A DNA stretch of 24,477 bases. It comes from Avichristensenella sp031550095 (GTDB lineage Bacteria > Bacillota > Clostridia > Christensenellales > Aristaeellaceae). Positions 14,408 to 23,133 of this stretch are shown one piece after another. A program made the translations under genes and the position numbers. The stretch is from positions 1 through 24,477 of the forward strand of contig JAVBOX010000149.1 of assembly GCA_031550095.1 (NCBI GenBank), read 5' to 3'. Under the pieces are notes generated by a model. That model made no database searches. It saw only the letters and a program-made list of their open reading frames with translations, and was not told the DNA's origin. Position 1 is the first letter of the stretch. The number at the start of each line of letters is the position of its first letter.

Positions 14408-15574
14408 GTGTTTGGAACCAATCATCAGGCGGATGGTCCGAATGGACGCCGCGCATATTGCCGTGCCCAGCCCCAAGCGTTTTCACAGATGAACTGCAAG
14501 GCCCTTATTCTAAGAGGCGCCACCGGGCAAGCGGGGCCGCCCGGCCCTCCGGGGACTCCGGGACCTACCGGGGCAACCGGGCTGGCTGGTGTGGCGGGGA
14601 TAACCGGCCCTACCGGCGCAACCGGGGAAACCGGCCCAACCGGACCAACTGGCCCTGCGCCTATCGCCAACGATATCCTGTATGTGACGGATCAGTTGGG
14701 AGATACATTGACTGTAATAGATGCGGAGGCTCGTTCAGTTCTCCAAACGATCCAGCTGACAAGCGGCGCGGGGCCGCGGGGCGTCGCGTATAACGCGGCT
14801 ATGAAGCGGGTCTATGTGGTCAACACGTCCATCGGAACGCTGACCATTATTGACAGCGAGACGCTGGCCATTGTCGCCGATCTCGCCCTCAGCCCGCTGC
14901 CTTTTCTCGTCGATGTGAATCCCTCCACAAACCTAGCCTATATCGCCATCGGGTTGTTCGATAGCGCATCCGTTCTCGATGGCAATACGGAAACCGTCAT
15001 TCGCTCCATTCGGGTTGGCTCAACGCCGGGAGGCGTAGCGGTTAACCCGGTGACCAACCGCGTCTATGTCGCGAACGGCGCTCCAGACAACAGCGTCAGC
15101 GTAATCAACGGCATCACAAACACGGTCGTCGCGACGGTGTCCGTCGGCGCCGATCCCGGAATCCCGTCGGTCAACCCGCTGACAAACCTTATCTATATGC
15201 CAAATCTTCAGGGGGGGAGCGTCTCGGTCATCGATGGCGCCACCAGCACCCTTGTGACGACCATCACAACGGGAGTCGGCTCAAACCTCTTTGGTAGCGC
15301 GGTGGATACGGTGCGCAATCTGATCTATGTTTCCAATTTCGGGGGAAATACCGCCACCGTCATTCGCGGCGTGAACAACACGGTATTGCAGACGATAACC
15401 GTTGGAACAGGGCCTCGTGGGATCGCCATCAACCCGATCACGCGGCGCGTATACGTGGCGAATTTTATTTCTAACACCGTCTCTGTCATAGATGCCGATA
15501 CCTTCGCCGTGATTGGCACGATTCCCGCCGGTTCCGGGCCGTATGATGTGGAGCTCAACCCGTCGTTCCGATAA
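14408..15574 (+). CDS. Collagen-like repeat fused to a seven-bladed YVTN beta-propeller
   Basis: 388 aa, GTG start five bases after GGAGGAG (14396-14402). Residues 1-36 are polar and not a signal peptide. Residues 37-84 are 16 unbroken Gly-X-Y triplets, many of them GPT or GAT, a collagen-like triple-helix segment. Residues about 88-388 are seven repeats of about 42 residues in the form (I/V)YVxN ... TVxVIDxxTxxVxxTIxVGxxPxGVAVNP, enough for a complete seven-bladed propeller. Repeats 6 and 7 keep the YVSN/YVAN signature best. Such proteins are usually on the cell or spore surface; lack of a signal peptide fits spore-coat or exosporium assembly from inside the mother cell, but this is inference. 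The ligand is unknown. The gene stands alone between a divergent DegV gene and the convergent his operon. Confidence 0.85.
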   Translation: MFGTNHQADGPNGRRAYCRAQPQAFSQMNCKALILRGATGQAGPPGPPGTPGPTGATGLAGVAGITGPTGATGETGPTGPTGPAPIANDILYVTDQLGDTLTVIDAEARSVLQTIQLTSGAGPRGVAYNAAMKRVYVVNTSIGTLTIIDSETLAIVADLALSPLPFLVDVNPSTNLAYIAIGLFDSASVLDGNTETVIRSIRVGSTPGGVAVNPVTNRVYVANGAPDNSVSVINGITNTVVATVSVGADPGIPSVNPLTNLIYMPNLQGGSVSVIDGATSTLVTTITTGVGSNLFGSAVDTVRNLIYVSNFGGNTATVIRGVNNTVLQTITVGTGPRGIAINPITRRVYVANFISNTVSVIDADTFAVIGTIPAGSGPYDVELNPSFR

Positions 15575-15631
15575 TCTGGCGCACCCTTTTTCGCTTTTCG
15601 CAGCGGTAGAAATCGAAACGAAACACGCCTA

Positions 15632-15666
15632 AAGAAGCAAGATTCAACCGTCGAACCGTGCTTCTT
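15632..15666. terminator. Possible bidirectional terminator between the collagen-propeller gene and hisIE
   Basis: AAGAAGCA (15632-15639) pairs perfectly with TGCTTCTT (15659-15666). After one mismatch a further five pairs form inside on the minus-strand RNA (one of them G-U), giving a long stem with a 7-base loop. There is no classical T-run, only a T-rich arm. Its place between convergent genes supports a terminator role for both. Confidence 0.45.
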
Positions 15667-15700
15667 CATCGCCATAGAATCCATGCGTTTATCCACAGGG

Positions 15701-16336
15701 TTATTTGAGCGGCTCCTGCTTAACCTTGTGATCCACCACATGGCGGCTTTGGAGTTCCCTGAGAATTTCCTCGGGGGAGATGCCCTGTTCTACCATCAGC
15801 ACCAGGATATGATAGGTCAGGTCCCCAATCTCATAGACCGTCTCCTCCCGGCTGTCCTTCATGGCACCGATGATGACCTCCGCGCATTCCTCGCCCACCT
15901 TCTTCAGGATCTTTTCCTTTCCCTTTTGGAAAAGGTAGGTGGTGTAGGAGCCTTCCTTGGCCTCGGCCTTTCGGCCCTTTATCAGCCGATAGAGGGAGTC
16001 CATGGAGAAAGGTGCATTCTCATCATCGCTATACAGGGGGTTATGGAAGCAGGTCTCCTCACCGGTATGACACGCGGGTCCCTTGGGCCGCACCTCCATG
16101 ACCAGGGCATCCCCGTCGCAGTCGGCGGTTATCCGGATCACTTCTTGGGTGTTCCCGCTGGTCTCCCCTTTCCGCCAAAGCGCCTGGCGGGAGCGGGAGA
16201 AAAAGCAGGCGCGCTTTTCTCTCAGGGTGATATCCAGGCTTTCCCGGTTCATGTAGGCCACGGTGAGCACCCGGCCTGAATCTATGTCCTGAACCACCGC
16301 GGGAATGAGTCCGTCCTTGTCAAACTTGAGTTCCAT
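15701..16336 (-). CDS. hisIE: Bifunctional phosphoribosyl-AMP cyclohydrolase / phosphoribosyl-ATP pyrophosphohydrolase
   Basis: 211 aa. It performs the second and third steps of histidine synthesis: PR-ATP to PR-AMP, then ring opening. The N-terminal HisI half (1 to about 110) has the metal-binding ADCDGD (71-76), C89 in PACHTG and C96. The C-terminal HisE half (about 112-205) has the MazG-like KVGEECAEVIIGA (146-158) and YEIGDLTYH (168-176) acidic helices. GGAGGAG six bases upstream fixes the ATG. It is the last gene of the his operon and overlaps the end of hisF by 17 bases. It converges with the collagen-propeller gene across a possible two-way terminator. Confidence 0.96.
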   Translation of the reverse strand: MELKFDKDGLIPAVVQDIDSGRVLTVAYMNRESLDITLREKRACFFSRSRQALWRKGETSGNTQEVIRITADCDGDALVMEVRPKGPACHTGEETCFHNPLYSDDENAPFSMDSLYRLIKGRKAEAKEGSYTTYLFQKGKEKILKKVGEECAEVIIGAMKDSREETVYEIGDLTYHILVLMVEQGISPEEILRELQSRHVVDHKVKQEPLK

Positions 16337-17105
16337 CCACTTCTCCTCCAGCGCGGACAGGAATGCCCATTCCGCGCAAGTATTCCTTCAGGGTCGGAAT
16401 GGCCACCTCTTTGTAGTGGAAGATGGAGGCGGCCAGCCCGGCGTCGATGGCGGGTATCTTGGTGAAGAGCTCGCCGAAATGGGCCATGTTCCCCGCGCCG
16501 CCGCTGGCGATGATGGGAATGCTCACTCGGTCGGCGATAGCCTTGAGCATTTCCAGGTCAAAGCCCTCCCGGACACCGTCGGTATCAATGCTGTTGACCA
16601 CCAGCTCTCCCGCACCGTTCTTTGCCCCTTGTGCCGCCCAATCCAAGGCGTCGATGCCCGTATCCTCCCTTCCGCCTTTTGCGAACAGGCGGAACTGGCC
16701 GTTTACCCGCTTTACATCCATGGACAGCACTACGCACTGATTTCCATATTTTTTTGCCGCCGCTGAAACGAGGGAGGGGTCTCGGATGGCGCCGCTGTTG
16801 ACGCTTACCTTATCCGCGCCGCATTTCAGCACCCGGTCAAAATCCTCCACCGAGTGAATGTTGCCGCCCACAGTCAAGGGAATGAACACCTCCCGGGCCA
16901 CGGAGGTGAGCACATCGGTGAAGAGCTGGCGGCCCTCATAGCTGGCGGTGATATCATAAAAAACAAGCTCGTCGGCGCTCTGCTCGTTGTAATACTTTGC
17001 CAGGGCCACGGGGCTGTCCACGTCCCGTATGCCGGTAAAGTTCCGCCCCTTGACGACCCGCCCATCCCGGATATCCAGACAAGGAATGATGCGCTTTGTG
17101 ATCAC
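16320..17105 (-). CDS. hisF: Imidazole glycerol phosphate synthase, cyclase subunit
   Basis: 261 aa with a GTG start. The (beta/alpha)8 barrel enzyme uses ammonia from HisH to close the imidazole ring and release AICAR. The two catalytic aspartates fall exactly where expected, D11 in IPCLDIRDG and D130 in VLSMDVKR. The phosphate-binding TVGGNI (78-83) and ASGGAGN loops are present. A longer open frame continues upstream through hisA and is a shadow; the GTG at 17105 follows GGAGG by nine bases and shares its GTGA with the stop of hisA. The tail past the usual end (AGGEVDGTQV) is read from the start of hisIE and looks dispensable. Confidence 0.96.
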   Translation of the reverse strand: MITKRIIPCLDIRDGRVVKGRNFTGIRDVDSPVALAKYYNEQSADELVFYDITASYEGRQLFTDVLTSVAREVFIPLTVGGNIHSVEDFDRVLKCGADKVSVNSGAIRDPSLVSAAAKKYGNQCVVLSMDVKRVNGQFRLFAKGGREDTGIDALDWAAQGAKNGAGELVVNSIDTDGVREGFDLEMLKAIADRVSIPIIASGGAGNMAHFGELFTKIPAIDAGLAASIFHYKEVAIPTLKEYLRGMGIPVRAGGEVDGTQV

Positions 17106-17830
17106 GGGTTTTTTCCTCCTTCTCCAATTGCGATGGCCCGGCCAAGCTCCACCCGCCCTGTATAGAGGGCTTTGCCGATGATGACCCCATGGACGCCGAT
17201 GTCCCGCAGGGCGGTCACATCCGTCTCTCCGCCGACGCCTCCCGAGGCGATGACCTGAAGCCCGGAAAGGGCGGCAAGGGTCCGATACGCCGAAAGGTTT
17301 GGGCCGGTAAACGCCCCGTCCCGGGAAATATCCGTGTAGATGATGGTTGAGACCCCAAGAGCGAGAAGTTCTCGGCAAAAGTCTATGGCGTCCCTGCCGG
17401 TATTTTCCAGCCAGCCGCTCACGGCGACTTTCCCATCCCGGGCATCCACCCCTACGGCGATCCTATTCCCGTAAGCGGCCAGCATGGCCGTTAGAAACGT
17501 CGAATCCCGAAGTGCCGCCGTGCCCAGAATCACCCGATTAACCCCAAAAGCCAAGGCACTTTCCACATGGGCGGGGCTTCTCATGCCGCCCCCTGTCTGG
17601 ATGAACAAGCCGCTGGCTTGGGCAAGGGCTTTTAAAGCCTCCCGGTTTTTCGGTGTGCCGTCCTTGGCTCCATCCAGGTCCACCACGTGGAGGTGGGTGG
17701 CGCCTGCCCCCTTGAACCGAACCGCCACCGCCACCGGATCCTGGTCGTATACATCCATGCGCCCATAGTCTCCCTGGGTGAGGCGCACCACTTGTCCATC
17801 CTTCAAATCAATGGCCGGAAAGATGATCAT
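17102..17830 (-). CDS. hisA: ProFAR isomerase (phosphoribosylformimino-AICAR-P isomerase)
   Basis: 242 aa. It opens the ribose of ProFAR by an Amadori rearrangement to give PRFAR, the substrate of HisF/HisH. The catalytic aspartates D8 (FPAIDLKDG) and D129 (VGVDARDG) are present, as are the phosphate loops QTGGGMR (78-84) and ASGGVGG. An ATG at 17854 in the same frame is inside hisH; the ATG at 17830, ten bases after the hisH stop and preceded by AGGGGGAG, gives the family start MIIFPAIDL. This is the only his junction without an overlap. Its stop overlaps the hisF start by four bases. Confidence 0.96.
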   Translation of the reverse strand: MIIFPAIDLKDGQVVRLTQGDYGRMDVYDQDPVAVAVRFKGAGATHLHVVDLDGAKDGTPKNREALKALAQASGLFIQTGGGMRSPAHVESALAFGVNRVILGTAALRDSTFLTAMLAAYGNRIAVGVDARDGKVAVSGWLENTGRDAIDFCRELLALGVSTIIYTDISRDGAFTGPNLSAYRTLAALSGLQVIASGGVGGETDVTALRDIGVHGVIIGKALYTGRVELGRAIAIGEGGKNP

Positions 17831-17840
17831 CCCACTCCCC

Positions 17841-18452
17841 CTATCCCTCCGCAAAGGCCTTTAGCATGCTAAGGCCTACGGCGCCGCTTTTCTCCGGGTG
17901 AAACTGGGTGCCTACCACATTACGGCGCCGCACCACCCCAGGCACCCATACGCCATATTCCGAGAACGCTTTCGCCGCGTCGCCGCATCCCTTTACATAA
18001 AAGGAATGGACATAATATACATGGTCTCCTTCCCGTACATACCGAAGAAGCGGCTCGTCAATGTCCTGAACGCGCAGCGCGTTCCAACCGATGTGAGGGA
18101 CCTTGAACCCCTCCGGCAAGTCCGGCGTGAGAGGCTCCACAACGCCGGGAAGATAGCCTAACCCCTTCCATTCGCCATATTCCATGCCCCGCTCAAAGAG
18201 CAGCTGCATGCCCAGGCAAATGCCCATGAGGGGCCTTCCCTCCCGGACGAGGGTGTCCAGGGTGGGGACCAGGTTTGTGGCCTGAAGCCGGAGCATGGCG
18301 TCCCCAAAGGCCCCGACTCCGGGCAGGATGATCTTGTCCGCCTGCCTAAGGGCGCTTTCTTTCCCTGTTACCACGCAGGGAACGCCCAGGTATTCCAAGG
18401 ATGATTTGAGGGAAAACAGGTTGCCAACGCCGTAGTCCACGATCGCGATCAT
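17841..18452 (-). CDS. hisH: Imidazole glycerol phosphate synthase, glutamine amidotransferase subunit
   Basis: 203 aa, a class I glutamine amidotransferase that releases ammonia to HisF. The triad is complete: C79 in GICLGMQ, H185 and E187 in QFHPEKS. The oxyanion segment LPGVGAFGD (43-51) is intact. The ATG shares ATGA with the stop of hisB, so translation is coupled. It pairs with hisF two genes downstream. Confidence 0.96.
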   Translation of the reverse strand: MIAIVDYGVGNLFSLKSSLEYLGVPCVVTGKESALRQADKIILPGVGAFGDAMLRLQATNLVPTLDTLVREGRPLMGICLGMQLLFERGMEYGEWKGLGYLPGVVEPLTPDLPEGFKVPHIGWNALRVQDIDEPLLRYVREGDHVYYVHSFYVKGCGDAAKAFSEYGVWVPGVVRRRNVVGTQFHPEKSGAVGLSMLKAFAEG

Positions 18453-19042
18453 AGGAGTATGCCTTTCGTCGAAGGAATTTGGTCGGCGCCTTTTGCGTCG
18501 ATGGAAACTGCCTGGGCCAGTGCCCTGCCGACACCTTTGAACGCCGCCTCCAAGATGTGATGGGCGTTTTCACCCGCCAATTGGCGAAGGTGCAGGGTAA
18601 GTCCCAGGCTTCGGCAAAAGCCCATGAAGAACTCCTGCGCCAGCTCCGTATCGAAATCGCCTACCTTTTGGGCTGTGGGCGAAAGGCCGTAGGCAAGATA
18701 ACAGCGGCCGCTGATATCCAGGGCCGCCATCACAAGGGCCTCGTCCATGGGAAGCAAAATGTTTCCGTACCGGACAATGCCCCTACTGTCCCCCAAGGCC
18801 TTCGCGAAAGCCTGACCCAACGCGATGCCGCAATCCTCGGTGGTATGGTGGTAGTCCACCCTGGTATCTCCCGAGCAGGTGAGGGTCAGGTCAAACCGGC
18901 CATGCCGCGCGAAAAGGGTGAGCATGTGATCCAGAAAGCCGCAGCCGGTATTGATGCTGGCGTTTCCCATGCCATCCAGGGCAAGGGCCAGCGCGATGTT
19001 CGTCTCCGTCGTTTTTCGGTCTATGTTTGCGGTACGCTGCAT
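18449..19042 (-). CDS. hisB: Imidazoleglycerol-phosphate dehydratase (monofunctional)
   Basis: 197 aa. It removes water from imidazole glycerol phosphate at a two-manganese site. The repeated metal motifs HHTTED (65-70) and AHHILEAAFK (about 154-163) are present, plus FDTEL and a closing IPSTKG. It is the short monofunctional form: no N-terminal phosphatase domain, unlike E. coli HisB. The start overlaps the last 22 bases of hisC. Histidinol-phosphate phosphatase must therefore be supplied by another gene outside the window. Confidence 0.95.
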   Translation of the reverse strand: MQRTANIDRKTTETNIALALALDGMGNASINTGCGFLDHMLTLFARHGRFDLTLTCSGDTRVDYHHTTEDCGIALGQAFAKALGDSRGIVRYGNILLPMDEALVMAALDISGRCYLAYGLSPTAQKVGDFDTELAQEFFMGFCRSLGLTLHLRQLAGENAHHILEAAFKGVGRALAQAVSIDAKGADQIPSTKGILL

Positions 19043-20100
19043 GTGATTTCCTCCATAAGGCTGTCGGTGGCTTCCAAAAGCGCCAGCATCTGCTCCCTGG
19101 AGCCAACCGTGATCCGCACGTAGGCGTCGATGCGAGGCGCGTTAAAATGCCGGATGAGAACGCCCCGTTCCCTTAGGGCTTCCATATAGGTTTTGCCGCC
19201 CATCCTTGGGGGCTTGGCAAACAGAAAGTTGGCCTTGGAGTCCGTGAGCGTAAAGCCCCGGCGCTTCAGTTCTTCCGTGGCCCAATCCCGGGTTTCGGTC
19301 ACGGCGCGGGTACACTTCGTGAAATACCCCGTGTCCTCCATGGCCGCGGCCCCCGCCAGAATGGACAGCCTGTTCAGGCTGTAGGGGTTAAAGGAAAACT
19401 TGATCCGGCGCAGGTCAAGGATGAGGTCGGGAGAGCCCAGCGCGAATCCGATCCGGCCCCCCGCAAGGTTTCTGGACTTGGAAAACGTGTGGACTATCAG
19501 CAGGTTTTCATAGCAGGCCAAAAGGGAGGCGGAGCTTTCCCCACCGAAATCCACATAGGCCTCGTCGATCATCACCAGGGAATCTGGGTTGCGCTTGAGA
19601 ATATGCTCCACCTGGAAGGCGGTCAAACACAGGCCGGTGGGAGCGTTGGGATTGGCGATGAAGATGGTTCTGCCCGCGCCGTCATAGTCGGCGGGAATGA
19701 TGCGAAAGTCCGCTGAAAGCGGGATGGTCTTGGCGTCGATGCCATAGAGCCTGGCCAAAACCGGGTAAAAGCCATAGGTGATGTCCGGGAAACACACGCC
19801 GCCGTTTCCAAAGGCTTGGATGGCGAAGGCGAGAATCTCATCGGAACCATTCCCTGAGATGACCTGTTCCCTGGAAAGTCCATAGAAGGATGCGATGGCT
19901 TCCTCCAGCGCCAGGGCCGTAGGGTCGGAGTATAGGTTCAGGCGGCCAACCTCCGCCGCGTTCAAGGCGGCAATAACCCCTGGAGCGGGCGGAAAAGGGC
20001 TTTCGTTGGTATTCAGCTTGATAAATGCCTGCCCTCTGGGCTGCTCACCCGGCACATATGCCGCCAAGTCAGACAAGGCTGGGGAAAAAAATCGGCTCAT
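19021..20100 (-). CDS. hisC: Histidinol-phosphate aminotransferase
   Basis: 359 aa, PLP-dependent fold type I. It moves the amino group from glutamate to imidazole acetol phosphate. K208 in HTFSKSRNLAGGRIG is the PLP Schiff-base lysine; NPNAPTG (150-156) and the D179 segment MIDEAYVDF hold the cofactor. The NTNESPFPP start (30-38) and RITVGS near the end complete the family pattern. The ATG shares ATGA with the hisD stop. It is encoded here between hisD and hisB, an order usual in Clostridia. Confidence 0.95.
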   Translation of the reverse strand: MSRFFSPALSDLAAYVPGEQPRGQAFIKLNTNESPFPPAPGVIAALNAAEVGRLNLYSDPTALALEEAIASFYGLSREQVISGNGSDEILAFAIQAFGNGGVCFPDITYGFYPVLARLYGIDAKTIPLSADFRIIPADYDGAGRTIFIANPNAPTGLCLTAFQVEHILKRNPDSLVMIDEAYVDFGGESSASLLACYENLLIVHTFSKSRNLAGGRIGFALGSPDLILDLRRIKFSFNPYSLNRLSILAGAAAMEDTGYFTKCTRAVTETRDWATEELKRRGFTLTDSKANFLFAKPPRMGGKTYMEALRERGVLIRHFNAPRIDAYVRITVGSREQMLALLEATDSLMEEITCSVPQT

Positions 20101-21386
20101 CCCTCGGCCCCCTCTCGGAAGCGTGTGGCAACGCTTTGGGCGTGAGCGTCCAATCCCTCCCGGCGGGCAAAGTCTTCCACCCGGCCATGAACCTTGGCCA
20201 AGGCATCCCTAGAATAATACAGGAAGGAGGACTTTTTGAGAAAGTCATCCACGGAAAGGGGCGAGGAAAAGCGGGCGGTGCCGCTGGTTGGCAGGGTGTG
20301 GTTAGGCCCGGCAAAGTAATCTCCCAGGGCTTCCGGGGCGCTCTTGCCAAGAAAAACACTGCCCGCGTTGTTCACCCGGGAGAGCCAGCGGAAGGGATCA
20401 TCCAGGCAAAGCTCCAAGTGCTCCGGGGCCACAAGGTTGCTGATGTCTATGGCCTCCTCCAAGGAATCCGCCAGAAAAATCCAGCCGTTTTGGTCTATGG
20501 ATGACCGGCATATCTCCGCCCTGGGCAATAGGGGAATCTGCCGCTCCACTTCCTTTTGGACGTCTTCCGCCATCGAAGCGCTGGTGGTCACTAGGATGGA
20601 GGCGGCAAGCTTGTCATGTTCCGCCTGGGAAAGGAGATCCGCCGCCACGCAGACCGGATCCGCGGTCTCGTCGGCGATGATAAGGATCTCGCTGGGCCCG
20701 GCGATCATGTCAATATCCACCTGGCCGTATACCAGCCGCTTCGCCGCGTTTACATAGGCGTTGCCAGGGCCGACGATCTTATCCACCCGGGGCACGGAGG
20801 CCGTGCCATAGGCCATGGCGGCGATGGCTTGGGCTCCGCCCACGCGGAATATCCGGGTCACCCCGGCGACTTTGGCCGCGGCCAAAACCGCTTGGTTCAC
20901 CCGGCCATCCCGCCCCGGCGGCGTGGCGATGATGACCTCGGAGACCCCGGCGATCTTCGCGGGAATGGCGTCCATCAGAACGGTGCTGGGATAGGCGGCG
21001 GTGCCCCCGGGGACATAAAGGCCCGCCCTGGCGAGGGGAAGAATCCTTTGGCCCAGGATGACACCTTCGGTCTCGCTGATGATGTAGCTGTTGCGGGCTT
21101 GCCGGGCATGGTATGCCTCAATATTGGCAGCCGCCTGTTGCAGCGTCTCCACAAAATCCGGATCCATGATGGCGAGGGCCTCGTCCAATGCCCAAGGGGG
21201 CAATTCAATGGCGGAGATCTCCACTTGGTCGAACAGGGCGGTGTACCGCCGAACGGCTTCATCCCCATCCCTCCGCACGGCGTCGACGATCTCCCGAGCG
21301 CTTGCGTCAATGGCCTGGTCCACCGCGGCGTCCCGGGCTACCAATTTCCGCACATCCACCTGGTTTCCCTTTGCGATCCGCATCAT
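20097..21386 (-). CDS. hisD: Histidinol dehydrogenase
   Basis: 429 aa, the expected length. It makes two successive NAD-dependent oxidations of histidinol to histidine at a zinc site. Likely zinc ligands are Q254 and H257 (SQAEHD), D356 (GDYFAGPNH) and H415; the acid-base pair is E322/H323 in APEHLE. The glycine-rich YVPGGTAAYPS (124-134) is also present. Two ATG codons stand together at the start, overlapping the hisG stop by four bases; either could be used. Confidence 0.97.
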   Translation of the reverse strand: MMRIAKGNQVDVRKLVARDAAVDQAIDASAREIVDAVRRDGDEAVRRYTALFDQVEISAIELPPWALDEALAIMDPDFVETLQQAAANIEAYHARQARNSYIISETEGVILGQRILPLARAGLYVPGGTAAYPSTVLMDAIPAKIAGVSEVIIATPPGRDGRVNQAVLAAAKVAGVTRIFRVGGAQAIAAMAYGTASVPRVDKIVGPGNAYVNAAKRLVYGQVDIDMIAGPSEILIIADETADPVCVAADLLSQAEHDKLAASILVTTSASMAEDVQKEVERQIPLLPRAEICRSSIDQNGWIFLADSLEEAIDISNLVAPEHLELCLDDPFRWLSRVNNAGSVFLGKSAPEALGDYFAGPNHTLPTSGTARFSSPLSVDDFLKKSSFLYYSRDALAKVHGRVEDFARREGLDAHAQSVATRFREGAEG

Positions 21387-22006
21387 TCTCTTATCTCCTC
21401 CGCCATTTGGGCGACCAGCGCGTCAATGGCGCTTTGCTTGAATTTGTAGTGGCTCTTGCAGGCGATGAGCCGGGCGCTGCTGCCGGCGATTTCCTCAAAG
21501 ACCTTTAGGTTGTTTTCCCGAAGGGTGGCGCCGGTTTCCACAATGTCCACAATCACATCGGAAAGCCCCAGAAGCGGTGCCAGTTCAATGGACCCGTTGA
21601 GGCCGATGACCTCGATATCCCGATTTTGTTGCTGATAATGCCGCCGGGCCACATGGGGGTACTTGGTGGCGACCCGGAGGGGCGCATCTGGCCTGTCAAC
21701 GAAATCCACAGGCCCAGCCACCGCCAGTCCGCAGCGGCCGATTTTCAAATCCAGCAGTTCATATACATCCGGTTTCGTTTCCAACAGAATATCCCGACCG
21801 ACCACGCCGATGTCCGCGGCGCCCCGCTCCACGTATATGGCCACGTCCGAAGGCTTCACCAGGAAATACCGGGCGCCGTTTTCCTCGCTCTCCAGCACCA
21901 GGCGGCGGTGGTCCCCCGCGAAATCGTGGCAGCCATACCCCAGCCGCTCAAAGAGGGCATAAACCTTATCCCCAAGGCGCCCCTTGGGCAGCGCGATGCT
22001 AAGCAT
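21383..22006 (-). CDS. hisG: ATP phosphoribosyltransferase catalytic subunit, short form
   Basis: 207 aa. It joins ATP and PRPP in the first step of the pathway. The PRPP loop DVIVDIVETGATL (150-162) is intact, as are the N-terminal ALPKGRLGDKV and the KPSDVAIYVERGAADIGVVG segment. It lacks the C-terminal histidine-binding domain of the long form, so activity and feedback control depend on HisZ, whose gene stands just upstream and overlaps by eight bases. GGAGGTG seven bases before the ATG supports the start. Confidence 0.97.
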   Translation of the reverse strand: MLSIALPKGRLGDKVYALFERLGYGCHDFAGDHRRLVLESEENGARYFLVKPSDVAIYVERGAADIGVVGRDILLETKPDVYELLDLKIGRCGLAVAGPVDFVDRPDAPLRVATKYPHVARRHYQQQNRDIEVIGLNGSIELAPLLGLSDVIVDIVETGATLRENNLKVFEEIAGSSARLIACKSHYKFKQSAIDALVAQMAEEIRE

Positions 22007-23102
22007 GATTCTTCACCTCCACCACATGGGCCCAGGTGAGCCCCGCCGGAGGCTCCATTCCCGCCCATACCCGCTCTCCGAGGGAAACGCGGGCCTGCAC
22101 GGCCCTTGCCACAGCGGCGGGGTCCGCATCCCTCCCGTACAGTACGATGGTTTCCACTGCGGTATCTGCCTGGGCGCTGAAGAAACGGGCCAGCTCATCA
22201 AAGTAGATGGCAAAACCCATGGCGGAGACCCCTTGCTTGCCCATGCGTCGCAGCAGGGGATCATACCGTCCGCCGCTGAGCACCGCGCTGGGTACACCGC
22301 CGATATATCCCCGGAGCATAAGACCGGCGTAGTATTTGGCGTCGCTGGTGATGGAGAAGTCCAGCCGGAGGGTTTCCGCCTTGCCCAGGGCGGTCAGCAC
22401 TTTGGTCAGGGCTGCCAGCTCTTCCACGGCGGCCAGCATTTCAGGGCCCTTCGCCAGCTTCCGGGCTTTGCCCAGGGAATCAGGAAGAGGGCCAGAGAGC
22501 CTGGTGATCGCCTGGAGCCGCTCCAGTTCATCTTTATCCATGCTGCTTTGCGCGATGTCGCCCAGCGCGTGGGCGTTCTTGGCTTCAATGCACCGGCGAA
22601 TGGCCCGGCGGGCGGGTTCATCCACGGGCAGGCTGGCCAGAAGCCCACCCACATAGCCCGTATGGGAAAGGTCCAGCACCGCTTCCCGCGAGATGATGGA
22701 CAGGCTTTCCACGGCCAGGGTGACGAGCTCAACGCTGGTATACAGCGTATCATTCCCAAAATGCTCCACGCCTACCTGGGAGCTTTCCCGGTATTCGGAG
22801 GCGCCGTGGCCGGGCCGGTAGACCGGTTCCGTATAGTAGAGCCGCTCCACGCCTCCCGCGTCTTCCTTTACCTTGCGGGCGATGCTCAGCGTCACATCCG
22901 GGCGCAAGGCCATCAAACGCCCGTCCAGTCCGGAAAAAGTAAGAACATGCCCATTGCTTAAAAAATCCCGGTATTCGGCGTAAAAATCATACTCCTCAAA
23001 GCGGTTCATGGGAAACTTCTTATAGCCATATCGCTCATAGAGGCCCCGAAGCGCTAATGTGACTCGTTCATCCCGCCGAAGCAGATCCATGGATGATTGC
23101 AT
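21999..23102 (-). CDS. hisZ: ATP phosphoribosyltransferase regulatory subunit
   Basis: 367 aa from the chosen ATG. HisZ resembles the catalytic core of histidyl-tRNA synthetase but only regulates short-form HisG in a hetero-octamer. The class II fold is visible in ALRPDVTLSIARKV (about 69-82), LYYTEPVYRPG and a late VLSGGRYDPLL. The frame stays open to 23309, but this stretch crosses the promoter; AAAGGGC about nine bases before the ATG at 23102 gives the right start (another ATG four codons later is possible). A full HisS would also carry an anticodon-binding domain of recognisable type; here the tail is short, favouring HisZ, as does the neighbour hisG. First gene of the operon. Confidence 0.94.
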   Translation of the reverse strand: MQSSMDLLRRDERVTLALRGLYERYGYKKFPMNRFEEYDFYAEYRDFLSNGHVLTFSGLDGRLMALRPDVTLSIARKVKEDAGGVERLYYTEPVYRPGHGASEYRESSQVGVEHFGNDTLYTSVELVTLAVESLSIISREAVLDLSHTGYVGGLLASLPVDEPARRAIRRCIEAKNAHALGDIAQSSMDKDELERLQAITRLSGPLPDSLGKARKLAKGPEMLAAVEELAALTKVLTALGKAETLRLDFSITSDAKYYAGLMLRGYIGGVPSAVLSGGRYDPLLRRMGKQGVSAMGFAIYFDELARFFSAQADTAVETIVLYGRDADPAAVARAVQARVSLGERVWAGMEPPAGLTWAHVVEVKNHA

Positions 23103-23133
23103 ATATGAATGCCCTTTCTGCCGATTTTGCGTT

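Noticed and set aside
14281..14793. Plus-strand open frame of 170 codons before and across the collagen segment
   Set aside because: It is a frame-shifted reading of the collagen repeat DNA; the frame starting at 14408 has a ribosome site and a clear domain structure.
21999..23102. Histidyl-tRNA synthetase (HisS) instead of HisZ
   Set aside because: Short C-terminus, presence of a short-form hisG directly downstream and place at the head of the his operon all favour HisZ.
23103..23133. T-box or attenuator before the his operon
   Set aside because: The leader after the predicted promoter is about 25 bases, far too short.
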